NCBI GenBank assembly: GCA_964587525.1
Contig: CAZPLZ010000090.1
Span: forward strand, 1-13,846
Length of the DNA stretch: 13,846 bases
Source: CAZPLZ01 sp964587525
GTDB taxonomy: Bacteria; Oederibacteriota; CAKKQC01
Direction of reading: 5' to 3'
Shown here: positions 7,016 through 13,423 of the stretch, piece after piece
Numbering within the stretch: position 1 is the stretch's first letter
How the letters are laid out: each line of letters starts with the position of its first letter
Notes under the pieces: model-generated
The model's input: the letters and a program-made list of their open reading frames with translations, nothing else
Told to the model about the DNA's origin: nothing
Databases searched by the model: none
Made by a program: the position numbers and the translations under genes

Positions 7016-8566
7016 GTGCAACACGAGCGGCACCTCCTGCTGAGCATCACGGTATTTTGCTGTGGGGCGGTAGTCCTTATCCTTGAAATTCTCGGCTCCA
7101 GGCTGCTCGCACCGTTTTTCGGCTCCACTCAATATGTCTGGTCTTCGCTCATCGCCGTCACCTTGCTGGCGCTGTCCGTGGGGTACGCCGTGGGCGGCCG
7201 GTTGGCCGACCGCACCGATCCGTTCCCGGCGCTGTACCGGACCCTGGTGATGGCAGGGTGGCTGATCCTGTTGATCCCGCTGATCCGTACGGTGGGACTG
7301 CCGGCGACCGCTGCCCTCGGCTTGCGCGCCGGTGCCCTGGCGGCCGCGCTGCTCCTGCTCGCGCTCCCACTAGCGCTCTTAGGCTGTGTGGCGCCGCTAG
7401 CCGCCAAGACGGCGGTGAGTGCGCTTTCCTCGCTGGGGTTGCGCGTGGGCGGGCTGTACGCGCTCTCGACGGTCGGCAGCCTCGCTGGGGCCCTGGCCAC
7501 CGGCTTTCTGCTGATTCCCCTTCTGGGCGTGAGCAGGATCCTGCTGCTGTCAGCCCTGCTTTTGTTTGTGCCGGCGCTGTGGTTCTGGTTCACCGCTCCG
7601 TGGAGCGCCGAGCGCCTCAAGTGGCGCGTGCTGGCAGCGGCCGGGGCAGCCCTCTGTCTGGTCGGTCAAGTGCTGCGTCCTGAGTATCCCCTCCAGCGTA
7701 GGGGGAGCCCGTGGATGCTGCTTTCGAAAACGGACAGCCGGTATGGTGAGGTCAAGGTCGTGGAGTATCGGACTAGCCGGACCCTGATGCTTGACGGTGC
7801 GCTGCAAACGGGTATCGACACCTCCAACCGGCTGTCACTGTTCTCGTATGTGGCGGGGATGACTGCGCTCCTCAAAGCCGCCCACCCAGCGGCGAGGCGG
7901 GTCCTGCTGGTGGGGTTTGGCGGGGGTGTGCTGACGGTACAACTCGTGGAGGAGGGGTTTAAGGTGGAGTCGGTGGAGATCGATCCTGCGGTGGCTCAGG
8001 CGGCCAGGAGATTTTTTACGCGCTCGCATGACCTGCCAGTCGCGCTGGAAGACGGCCGGACCTTTCTCCTGCGTGCCCCACCAGGCTCGTACGATGCCGT
8101 TATCCTGGACGCCTACGCCGGCGAAGCACCTCCCGCCCATCTGTTCACGGTGGAGGCGTACCGGCTGGTGAAGCGCGTGCTGTCACCGGGTGGCGTCGGG
8201 CTGGTCAATCTCATCAGCATTCCTTTTGGACCGCACGGACGGCTCACCCGATCGGTGGGCCGCACGATACGCACCGTGTTTCCCTGGGTGGAGGCTTACG
8301 CGTTACAGGACGAAGAGGTCGCCAATGTGTTGTTTGTCTTCGCCGACCGGCCGCGCGCTATCCACCACCTGCCGAGCGTGCGGGCTTACCCCCAGGTGGC
8401 CGAGGAAGTGCAGGGCATGCTTGCGCGGAAAGTGGATCTTACGCTGGGTGATGGCATCGTGTTGACCGATGAGTACAATCCCATCGAATCCATGAACGTA
8501 CGGGCGCGTGAGAAGATGCGGCGCCATCTGCAAGAGTTGATCCCAGCCTGGCTGCTGCTGGAGTGA
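7016..8566 (+). CDS. Membrane-fused spermidine-synthase-like methyltransferase-fold protein
   Basis: A 516-residue protein from GTG 7016, ten bases after the previous stop; the frame is open further upstream but only within the isomerase gene. Residues about 1-225 contain roughly six or seven hydrophobic helices (LLLSITVFCCGAVVLILEI, SSLIAVTLLALSVGYAVGG, AAALLLLALPLALLGC, ILLLSALLLFVPALWFW). Residues about 250-510 form a polyamine-synthase-type Rossmann domain: the glycine motif GFGGG at 300-304, VESVEIDPAV after it, EDGRTFLL and DAVILDAYAGEAPP. In spermidine synthases the last segment carries the catalytic Asp. Fusions of this kind are widespread in bacteria and their reaction is mostly unproven, so aminopropyl transfer should not be assumed. 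It sits between sugar genes and may simply be co-transcribed. Confidence 0.8.
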   Translation: MQHERHLLLSITVFCCGAVVLILEILGSRLLAPFFGSTQYVWSSLIAVTLLALSVGYAVGGRLADRTDPFPALYRTLVMAGWLILLIPLIRTVGLPATAALGLRAGALAAALLLLALPLALLGCVAPLAAKTAVSALSSLGLRVGGLYALSTVGSLAGALATGFLLIPLLGVSRILLLSALLLFVPALWFWFTAPWSAERLKWRVLAAAGAALCLVGQVLRPEYPLQRRGSPWMLLSKTDSRYGEVKVVEYRTSRTLMLDGALQTGIDTSNRLSLFSYVAGMTALLKAAHPAARRVLLVGFGGGVLTVQLVEEGFKVESVEIDPAVAQAARRFFTRSHDLPVALEDGRTFLLRAPPGSYDAVILDAYAGEAPPAHLFTVEAYRLVKRVLSPGGVGLVNLISIPFGPHGRLTRSVGRTIRTVFPWVEAYALQDEEVANVLFVFADRPRAIHHLPSVRAYPQVAEEVQGMLARKVDLTLGDGIVLTDEYNPIESMNVRAREKMRRHLQELIPAWLLLE

Positions 8567-8575
8567 GACGATGCG

Positions 8576-8581
8576 TATAAT
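8576..8581 (+). promoter_or_regulatory. -10-like TATAAT before the AllA-like gene
   Basis: A perfect TATAAT lies nine bases before GTG 8591, with no Shine-Dalgarno sequence between. No good -35 is visible at 16-18 bases upstream, where the sequence is GCTGCTG repeats. The hexamer is flanked by ACGAT at 8569-8573 and ATCGT at 8588-8592, a perfect 5-bp dyad that could be an operator. A promoter here would start a second transcription unit, with a near-leaderless mRNA. Confidence 0.45.
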
Positions 8582-8590
8582 GTCGGTATC

Positions 8591-9160
8591 GTGAACATGC
8601 TCTGGCGCGGCGTGGGATTACTCGTGTGCGTGGCGTTGGCCGATCCCGTCAGCCCGGCCTCCTCGATCGTTTCCGTGCTACCGGAGCCGCTCACCACAAA
8701 AGCGTTCGGGCCATTTGGCCAGATCGTGGCCGTGCCGGAAAAGTCCCCGCCGACGGTTGAGAACGCCATCTGGAAATACTGGGGTGGCTTGGCCAAGACC
8801 CGCATCCATAAGGGAATTGAGTTCGGGATGTTCAAGGCCAAAGCGCGCCTGCATGAGATCGCTGAAATGGAGCGGCATCGGTGGTCACCAGAGCTCTTGG
8901 TGAGCATTGACAGCGATTTCTATCTCGCCGTTGCCCCGTATGTGCGCCCCAAAGCGGGAAGGGCTCGGCCGGACGCCGCCAAGGTGAAGGTCTTTATCGT
9001 CAAGCGGGGACAGGCGGTGCTCCTGCATAAAGGCGCGTGGCATACGCTGCCGTTTCCCATAGCCGGTGAAGGTCTGTTTCTGGTGGCCTTCCGGGACGGG
9101 ACCAGAAAGAAAGACCTGACCCTGCGTGCGTTTAAAGGCCGCGAGACCGTGAAATTCTAG
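8591..9160 (+). CDS. Exported ureidoglycolate-lyase (AllA)-family protein
   Basis: This 189-residue protein starts at GTG 8591 (ATG 8597 is an alternative). Residues 1-24 form a signal-peptide-like segment (arginine at 6, then GVGLLVCVALADPVSPAS). The rest matches the ureidoglycolate lyase cupin fold: LTTKAFGPFGQIV near 35-46 (like the family's PLTxxAFxPFG start), EMERH at 92-96 followed by a segment that ends in YLAVAP, and HKGAWH at 146-151, the counterpart of HRGVWH in AllA. Classical AllA splits ureidoglycolate to glyoxylate and urea in the cytoplasm during allantoin breakdown. No other purine or allantoin genes are visible here, and an export signal is unusual for the family. The gene may therefore bind or convert a different small acid, possibly a ligand related to the transporter encoded next. 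Family assignment is fairly secure; function is not. Confidence 0.7.
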   Translation: MNMLWRGVGLLVCVALADPVSPASSIVSVLPEPLTTKAFGPFGQIVAVPEKSPPTVENAIWKYWGGLAKTRIHKGIEFGMFKAKARLHEIAEMERHRWSPELLVSIDSDFYLAVAPYVRPKAGRARPDAAKVKVFIVKRGQAVLLHKGAWHTLPFPIAGEGLFLVAFRDGTRKKDLTLRAFKGRETVKF

Positions 9161-9192
9161 ACAGGGGCAGAGCGCCTGCTCAGCCTCGCGTA

Positions 9193-10149
9193 ATGAGACT
9201 GCTGAGGTTTCGCGAGAACGGGATCGTCCTGGTGCTCCTGCTCCAGGTCCTCCTGCTCTGGGCGGTGGCGCCGCGGATCGACGGCGAGTCTACCTTTCTC
9301 AACCGGGACAACTTGATGCAGGTGGCCCGGGCTTTCTCGTTCATCGGGATCGCCGCGGTGGGCGCTACGATGGTGATCGTGGCAGGCGGCATCGATCTCT
9401 CCGTCGGAGCCGTCATGGGCTTAACCGATGTGGTGACGGCGCTGGCCCTCGCCTCAGGGTGGGGGATCGCTCCGGCTGTCGTCCTAGGGCTCCTGGCTGC
9501 TGTCATATGTGGTCTCGTCAACGGTGGCCTGGTGGCATACGCAAGGCTGCCGCCGTTCATTGTGACGCTGGGCATGCTGTCCATCGCCCGTGGCGCCGCG
9601 TATTTTCTGACAGGGGGGCGCATCATCTCTGGATTGCCCGAGGCCTTCACCGGGTTCGGGCAGGGTTTCCTGGCTGGTGGCATGCCGTACCCGGTGGTGG
9701 TGATGATTTTAGCCATGGCCGCGGGGGTGGTACTCATGGGGCTCACCACCTACGGACGCACCCTGCACGCACTGGGCGGCAGCGAGGAGGCGGTCAAATT
9801 GTCCGGGATCAGCGTGCGAAGGCTCAAACTCTCGGTGTACGGCCTCGCCGGAGGGTTCGCGGGCCTGGCCGGCATTATGTATGTCTCCCGGTTCGGCTAC
9901 GGCGCCTCCACGGCGGGGTTAGGCTACGAGCTGCAGGTGATCTCCGCGGTGGTGATTGGAGGGACGAGCCTGTCGGGTGGCGATGGGTCAGTGCTGGGCA
10001 GCGTGCTGGGAGCAGCCGTGATGGGGCTGCTTTCCAATGGACTCACCCTGCTGAGCATCCCGGAGGAGTACAATCAATTCGCTGTTGGCCTGGTGATCAT
10101 TCTGGCCGTGCTGGTGGACCGTTACCGGCACAGGGAGGCAGCACGATGA
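9193..10149 (+). CDS. Sugar ABC transporter permease, RbsC type
   Basis: An inner-membrane permease of 318 residues, the usual length for the RbsC/XylH/BPD_transp_2 family. About eight to ten hydrophobic helices are seen. Family hallmarks are VIVAGGIDLSVGAVMG near residues 58-73, the cytoplasmic coupling loop ALGGSEEAVKLSGISV near 193-208 that contacts the ATPase, and VIGGTSLSGGDGSVLGSVLG followed by GLLSNGLTLL toward the end. It would form a homodimeric channel for a monosaccharide delivered by the binding protein encoded immediately downstream; the two genes overlap by four bases (ATGA). ATG 9193 lacks an obvious ribosome binding site. No RbsA-type ATPase is encoded in this window. Confidence 0.93.
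   Translation: MRLLRFRENGIVLVLLLQVLLLWAVAPRIDGESTFLNRDNLMQVARAFSFIGIAAVGATMVIVAGGIDLSVGAVMGLTDVVTALALASGWGIAPAVVLGLLAAVICGLVNGGLVAYARLPPFIVTLGMLSIARGAAYFLTGGRIISGLPEAFTGFGQGFLAGGMPYPVVVMILAMAAGVVLMGLTTYGRTLHALGGSEEAVKLSGISVRRLKLSVYGLAGGFAGLAGIMYVSRFGYGASTAGLGYELQVISAVVIGGTSLSGGDGSVLGSVLGAAVMGLLSNGLTLLSIPEEYNQFAVGLVIILAVLVDRYRHREAAR
10133..10138 (+). promoter_or_regulatory. Ribosome binding site deciding the binding-protein start
   Basis: GGGAGG lies seven bases before ATG 10146 and supports this start. A second purine-rich run (GGAGGGAGAGGGG, 10155-10167) lies about 11 bases before ATG 10179, so initiation at either codon is possible. Confidence 0.6.
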
Positions 10150-11150
10150 GTACTGGAGGGAGAGGGGATGGTACCGGCATGAAGGGCCTGGTGTTCTGGA
10201 TAGGCGTTCTCGTGACGTTCGGCGCTGGGCCAGCTTACGCTGACCAAGGGCTCACCTTTGCGCTGGTGCCCAAGCTGCTTGACAACCCGGTCTTCAATTA
10301 CGCCAAGCTGGGCGCCGAAAAGCAGGCCAAGGCTTATGGCAACATCAAGATCCTGTGGCGCGCGCCACAGGAGGCCGATGCGGCCAAACAGGTAGAGATC
10401 ATCGAGGGATTGATCACGCTCAAAGTAAATGGCCTGGCCATCTCCTGCAACGAGCCAGAGGCTCTTAAAGCCGTGATCAACAGGGCTGTCAAAGCTGGCA
10501 TCCCCACCATCACGTTTGATTCGGACAGCCCCAACTCAAAGCGGCTCACGTACTACGGAATCAACGATGTGGCCTGCGGCCGGATCCTGGGGAAGGAGCT
10601 CGCCCGCCTCACCGGCGGGAAGGGCGACATCGTCATGATGACCGGCATGCGCGGCGCGTTTAACCTGGAGCAGCGGATGAAGGGTGTGCGCAAGGCGCTC
10701 AAAAAGTACCCGCGCATGAAGATCGTGCAGGTCGTGGCCTGCGATGACGACATCGCCAAAGCGGTGAGCCTGATCGAGAGCACCCAGCGGGTCCGCCCCA
10801 AGCTGGCCGGCTGGGCGTTCGTGGGGGGCTGGCCACTGTTCGCGCGGGGCGCCCTGGATCCGGTGGACCCTCAGAAGACCAAGGTGGTCTCCTGGGACGC
10901 CCTCCCGCCGCAGTGGTCATATCTCGAGTCTGGTCGCGTGGAACTCCTGCTGGCCCAGCGGGTGTTTCACTGGGGGGCGGAGAGTGTAAAGCTCCTCAAG
11001 GCCGCCGCGGCTGGGAAGAAGCTTCCAAAATATTCCTATGCTGGCGTGGATCTGGTAACGGCGGCCAATCTTAAGCACTATAAGAAGCTGTGGGCGAAGT
11101 GGGAGGATCCCAGCCAGCCCATGGGGGATGCCCCGCTGTTGAAGCCATGA
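10146..11150 (+). CDS. Periplasmic sugar-binding protein of ABC transporter, RbsB type
   Basis: A 334-residue precursor from ATG 10146, which overlaps the permease stop. ATG 10179 would remove 11 residues and leave a more classical signal peptide beginning MKGLVFWIG. The signal ends at AYA, residue 32, before DQGLTFALVPK. The mature part is a two-lobed periplasmic-binding-protein fold of the ribose/xylose group: an N-lobe with FALVPKLLDNPVFNYAKLGAEKQAK, EIIEGLITLKVNGLAIS and AGIPTITFDSDSPNS; a hinge at YYGINDVACGRILGKEL; then a C-lobe with GKGDIVMMTG, RMKGVRKALKKYP and KVVSWDA. It captures a sugar in the periplasm and hands it to the RbsC-type permease. Ligand unknown. Its stop codon lies inside the repeat that precedes the transaldolase gene. 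Confidence 0.9.
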   Translation: MSTGGRGDGTGMKGLVFWIGVLVTFGAGPAYADQGLTFALVPKLLDNPVFNYAKLGAEKQAKAYGNIKILWRAPQEADAAKQVEIIEGLITLKVNGLAISCNEPEALKAVINRAVKAGIPTITFDSDSPNSKRLTYYGINDVACGRILGKELARLTGGKGDIVMMTGMRGAFNLEQRMKGVRKALKKYPRMKIVQVVACDDDIAKAVSLIESTQRVRPKLAGWAFVGGWPLFARGALDPVDPQKTKVVSWDALPPQWSYLESGRVELLLAQRVFHWGAESVKLLKAAAAGKKLPKYSYAGVDLVTAANLKHYKKLWAKWEDPSQPMGDAPLLKP

Positions 11151-11170
11151 GGAGGTCATCATGAGTCAGT
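11144..11170 (+). repeat. Direct repeat copy 1, carrying RBS and ATG
   Basis: Twenty-seven bases, including GAGGAGGTCAT and ATGAGTCAGT, match 11237-11263 with only two C/T differences. The copy contains the binding-protein stop, a strong Shine-Dalgarno GGAGG (11151-11155) and ATG 11161 five bases after it. Confidence 0.95.
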
Positions 11171-11236
11171 TGTCCCCCTCACCCTACCCTCTCCCCCCAA
11201 AGGGGGGAGAGGGAAAGGGAGAGGGGGGTGGCACTG
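11171..11236. repeat. GC-rich palindromic element between the two repeat copies
   Basis: The perfect core hairpin is CCCTCTCCCCCC (11187-11198), loop AAA, then GGGGGGAGAGGG (11202-11213). It extends outward with two mismatches and one bulge to about 11174/11227, so the whole element is a single long imperfect stem. Its translation (SPSPYPLPPKGGEGKGEG) is the well-known protein signature of dispersed bacterial palindromic repeats. It resembles a REP/MITE-type insertion. No other copy was seen in this window. Confidence 0.85.
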
Positions 11237-11263
11237 GCTATGAGGAGGTCATTATGAGTCAGT
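11237..11263 (+). repeat. Direct repeat copy 2, carrying RBS and ATG
   Basis: The second copy begins 93 bases after the first. It carries GGAGG at 11244-11248 and ATG 11254 after a 5-base spacer. This ATG gives the normal transaldolase N-terminus (MSQSGSLDRP). Since 93 is divisible by three, both ATGs are in the same frame. Confidence 0.95.
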
Positions 11264-12411
11264 CGGGTTCCTTGGATCGTCCGATTCACAAACTCCGCAG
11301 TATTGGACAGAGCGTCTGGTATGACAACATTCAGCGCAGCCTCATTACCTCGGGCCGGCTCGCCCGGATGATGAGCGAAGATGGGCTGGCAGGGATGACC
11401 TCCAACCCGACGATTTTCGAAAAGGCCATTAACGGCAGCACGGATTATGACGAGGATCTTAAAAGTCTGACAAGTCGCCAAGCTCCTTTGCAGGAAATTC
11501 TCGATAACCTTACCGTCAAGGATATCCAGTTGGCCTGTGATGCGTTCCATCCACTGTTCGACAGCACGCACGGCGTTGACGGGCGTGTGTCCATCGAGGT
11601 CACCCCGAAGTTCGGCCGTGATACCACCGCGACGATTCAGGAGGCGCACCGGCTGGGAGCGCTGGTCAACCGTCCCAATGTCATGGTCAAAGTCCCCGCG
11701 ACGGTGGAGGGACTGGCGGCCGTCGAAGTGCTCACGGCCGAAGGGCTGAACATCAACATCACCTTGATCTTTTCGGTGGAGCGCTACGCAGCCGTGATGA
11801 ACGCCTATCTGCGTGGCCTGGAAGCCCGGGCGGCAAAAGGACAGGCCTTGGGCACGGTGCACTCGGTGGCCAGTTTCTTTGTGAGCCGCATCGACGTGTC
11901 TGCGAACACCCTGTTGGACCAGCAGATCGCGGCCACCTCCTCGGCAGCTGAGCGTGAGCGGCTTCAGGAGCTGCGCTGGAAGATCGCCGTCGCCAATTCC
12001 AAACGTGCCTACCAGCGGTTCCGCAAGGTTTTTACCAGCGAACGCTTTGCCAGGCTCGCGGCGCAAGGTGCTCACGTGCAGCGGGTGCTGTGGGCCTCAA
12101 CGGGCGTGAAGGACCCTTCGCTGCCACCCACATATTACCTGGAGGCGCTCATGGGTCCGGACACGGTGAACACGCTTCCCCCTGAGACCTACGAGACCTT
12201 CCGGACGAGCGGGGTGGTCGCACCCACGCTGGAGGTCGGGGTGGAAGAGGCCGAACGACAGCTCGTTTCCCTGGAGCAGGCGGGGATCAGTCTGGCCACG
12301 ATCTGTGAGGACCTGGAAGTGAAGGGCCTTAAGTCGTTTGCGGACTCCTGGGAGAAGCTCTCGCAGAGCCTCGCTGCCAAGCGCGATCAGCTTCAACTCG
12401 CCACCCGCTAA
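11254..12411 (+). CDS. tal: Transaldolase
   Basis: Cytoplasmic transaldolase of the non-oxidative pentose phosphate pathway: it moves a dihydroxyacetone unit between sedoheptulose 7-phosphate/glyceraldehyde 3-phosphate and erythrose 4-phosphate/fructose 6-phosphate. The 385 residues fit the longer transaldolase subfamily. Visible motifs are SVWYDNIQRSLI near 20-31, GMTSNPTIFEKAI near 47-59, SIEVTP and NVMVKVPAT with Schiff-base Lys146, GLNINITLIFS, SVASFFVSRID and RVLWASTGVKDP. ATG 11254 is chosen because it gives the family N-terminus. An equally well-equipped in-frame ATG at 11161 would add 31 low-complexity residues encoded by the palindromic insert. It is last in the transporter run and likely feeds imported pentose-derived sugar phosphates into glycolysis. 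Confidence 0.92.
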   Translation: MSQSGSLDRPIHKLRSIGQSVWYDNIQRSLITSGRLARMMSEDGLAGMTSNPTIFEKAINGSTDYDEDLKSLTSRQAPLQEILDNLTVKDIQLACDAFHPLFDSTHGVDGRVSIEVTPKFGRDTTATIQEAHRLGALVNRPNVMVKVPATVEGLAAVEVLTAEGLNINITLIFSVERYAAVMNAYLRGLEARAAKGQALGTVHSVASFFVSRIDVSANTLLDQQIAATSSAAERERLQELRWKIAVANSKRAYQRFRKVFTSERFARLAAQGAHVQRVLWASTGVKDPSLPPTYYLEALMGPDTVNTLPPETYETFRTSGVVAPTLEVGVEEAERQLVSLEQAGISLATICEDLEVKGLKSFADSWEKLSQSLAAKRDQLQLATR

Positions 12412-12741
12412 CCAGGGTACTGTCCTAATTTGAATCTGACACCAGATAGATGGGTAGTGGAAAACATATACATTTGTTGTTCCAGGCCACAACTGGTGGG
12501 GGAGGGTAGCGCTTAGGTGGCGGATAAGTAGTGCAGGATGGGTGAAATTGGCACAATTGTGTTACACCATGGCATGGCATGGTACGCTGTGTTACGCTGA
12601 TAGCGGAAGGCGTTACGGCTTCATACATACCGGGGATGGCGATGGATTTTCTATAGAATACAAAAGTAATGCAAGCCCCAGTGGATGCGTCTAGCTTGCT
12701 TTGATGGAGTGAGCCAGGCGAGGGGCAACCAGGAGGATGCC
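12412..12741. other. 330-base spacer with lower GC, small repeats and an IS-end-like sequence
   Basis: No convincing gene is present. Immediately after tal comes TGTCCTAATTTGAATCTGAC (12421-12440), with TGTC and GACA in inverted order; this looks like an insertion-element end or a regulatory dyad. Further on are CATGG three times in tandem (12568-12582), TGTGTTAC at 12558 and again at 12588, and TACGCTG at 12583 and 12593. AATTG-GCA-CAATT (12547-12559) is a small perfect inverted repeat. TATAGAAT near 12652 could be a -10 for the next gene. Base composition is visibly closer to 50% GC. No clear terminator hairpin follows tal. Confidence 0.6.
12731..12736 (+). promoter_or_regulatory. Strong ribosome binding site deciding start of the unknown gene
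   Basis: AGGAGG lies five bases before GTG 12742, in the frame of the downstream gene. This favours GTG 12742 over the upstream ATG 12685, which has no such signal. Confidence 0.65.
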
Positions 12742-13188
12742 GTGCTCGCAGATGAAGTGAAAGGAGTAACCGCAAAGGGGTACACACATTCAGCCACTGG
12801 CTCTTCTGCTGTTCATGCGACTGGGGAGAATTTACAATACGTCGGGATTGGTGGACTGGACGTGCTCATCAAAAAGTGCGACGACTTCTTTATTGCCCAA
12901 GGAATCGCTCTGGATTATGCTGTGTACGCAGAGACTGAGGAGATAGTGAAAGAGAATTTCGTGAACGGCCTCATTGCTACTATTGGTGCCCACCTAAGAA
13001 GATACGGGGACATCGAAAAACTGCTCAAGATGGCTCCTCCTGAGGTGCTGAAAGAATTTGCTGTTGAAGCAGAAGAAAACAAACTAGCTCTTTTGCACAC
13101 GTATCGGCTTCCCCAAAACTGGGGGCTATTGCGGTTCTATAGAGAGAAACCACAGGACAAAGAGGAACTTGCTGTTGCTGCACGGTGA
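12742..13188 (+). CDS. Unknown protein, first gene of a two-gene cassette
   Basis: A soluble-looking protein of about 148 residues with no signal peptide or membrane segment and no recognised family. The N-terminal 30 residues are small and polar. The middle has GGLDVLIKKCDDFF and an acidic stretch (AETEEIVKENF), followed by predicted helices (LIATIGAHLRRYGDIEKLLKMAPPEVLKEFAVEAEENK), and the C-terminus is charged. The start is set by the AGGAGG site. Codon use and GC content differ from the sugar genes, and it lies beside an IS1-type transposase, which suggests acquired DNA. Its stop overlaps the GTG of the next gene (GTGA), so the pair is probably made together. A two-component small system such as toxin-antitoxin is conceivable, but nothing in the sequence proves it. 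Confidence 0.6.
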   Translation: MLADEVKGVTAKGYTHSATGSSAVHATGENLQYVGIGGLDVLIKKCDDFFIAQGIALDYAVYAETEEIVKENFVNGLIATIGAHLRRYGDIEKLLKMAPPEVLKEFAVEAEENKLALLHTYRLPQNWGLLRFYREKPQDKEELAVAAR

Positions 13189-13406
13189 CACACCAACCTC
13201 CACCGCACCATGAGTACCAGAGGGTTATCACAGCATTTAGGCAGGAAGAATACACAGTAACTGAGGTCGAGAGCGGGTGGGAGTTTGTAAAACAGGATAA
13301 AGGGCCGATCGTCTATCCCTTTCTTCCGCTGGTAAGTGAATACTATGTCAAAATCATGTGTCGTCAGCTAGGAGCTGACTTCCTTGCAATAACGGCTAGG
13401 CTTTAG
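13185..13406 (+). CDS. Small unknown protein, second gene of the cassette
   Basis: A 73-residue protein starting at GTG 13185 in a four-base overlap with the preceding gene and without its own ribosome binding site. It has a His/Pro-rich start (MTHQPPPHHEY) and then an amphipathic aromatic-rich core (FRQEEYTVTEVESGWEFVK, PFLPLVSEYYVKIMCRQLG). No domain was recognised. It ends about 17 bases before the stop of the converging IS1-type transposase, so it could be intact or a remnant trimmed by the insertion. Coding is supported mainly by the overlap arrangement. Confidence 0.45.
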   Translation: MTHQPPPHHEYQRVITAFRQEEYTVTEVESGWEFVKQDKGPIVYPFLPLVSEYYVKIMCRQLGADFLAITARL

Positions 13407-13423
13407 ACGTGGCCCCAGCAACT

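Noticed and set aside
8591..9160. Reading the gene as part of an allantoin catabolic operon
   Set aside because: No allantoinase, allantoate or urease-type genes are visible, and the protein carries an export signal.
9459..10145. Upstream extension of the binding-protein frame through the permease gene
   Set aside because: The extra sequence is Arg/Gly/Trp-rich out-of-frame translation of the permease; a good ribosome binding site and signal peptide place the start at 10146 or 10179.
11187..11213. Hairpin read as an intrinsic terminator of the binding-protein gene
   Set aside because: It lacks the following U-run and lies downstream of an RBS and ATG, so a palindromic insertion element fits better, although some attenuation is possible.
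11179..12075. 298-codon minus-strand frame opposite transaldolase
   Set aside because: The plus strand is unmistakable transaldolase; the antisense product has no recognisable features.
12540..12600. CRISPR array or plasmid origin iterons
   Set aside because: The repeats are only 5-8 bases, few in number and not regularly spaced with unique spacers; no Cas or replication protein is present.
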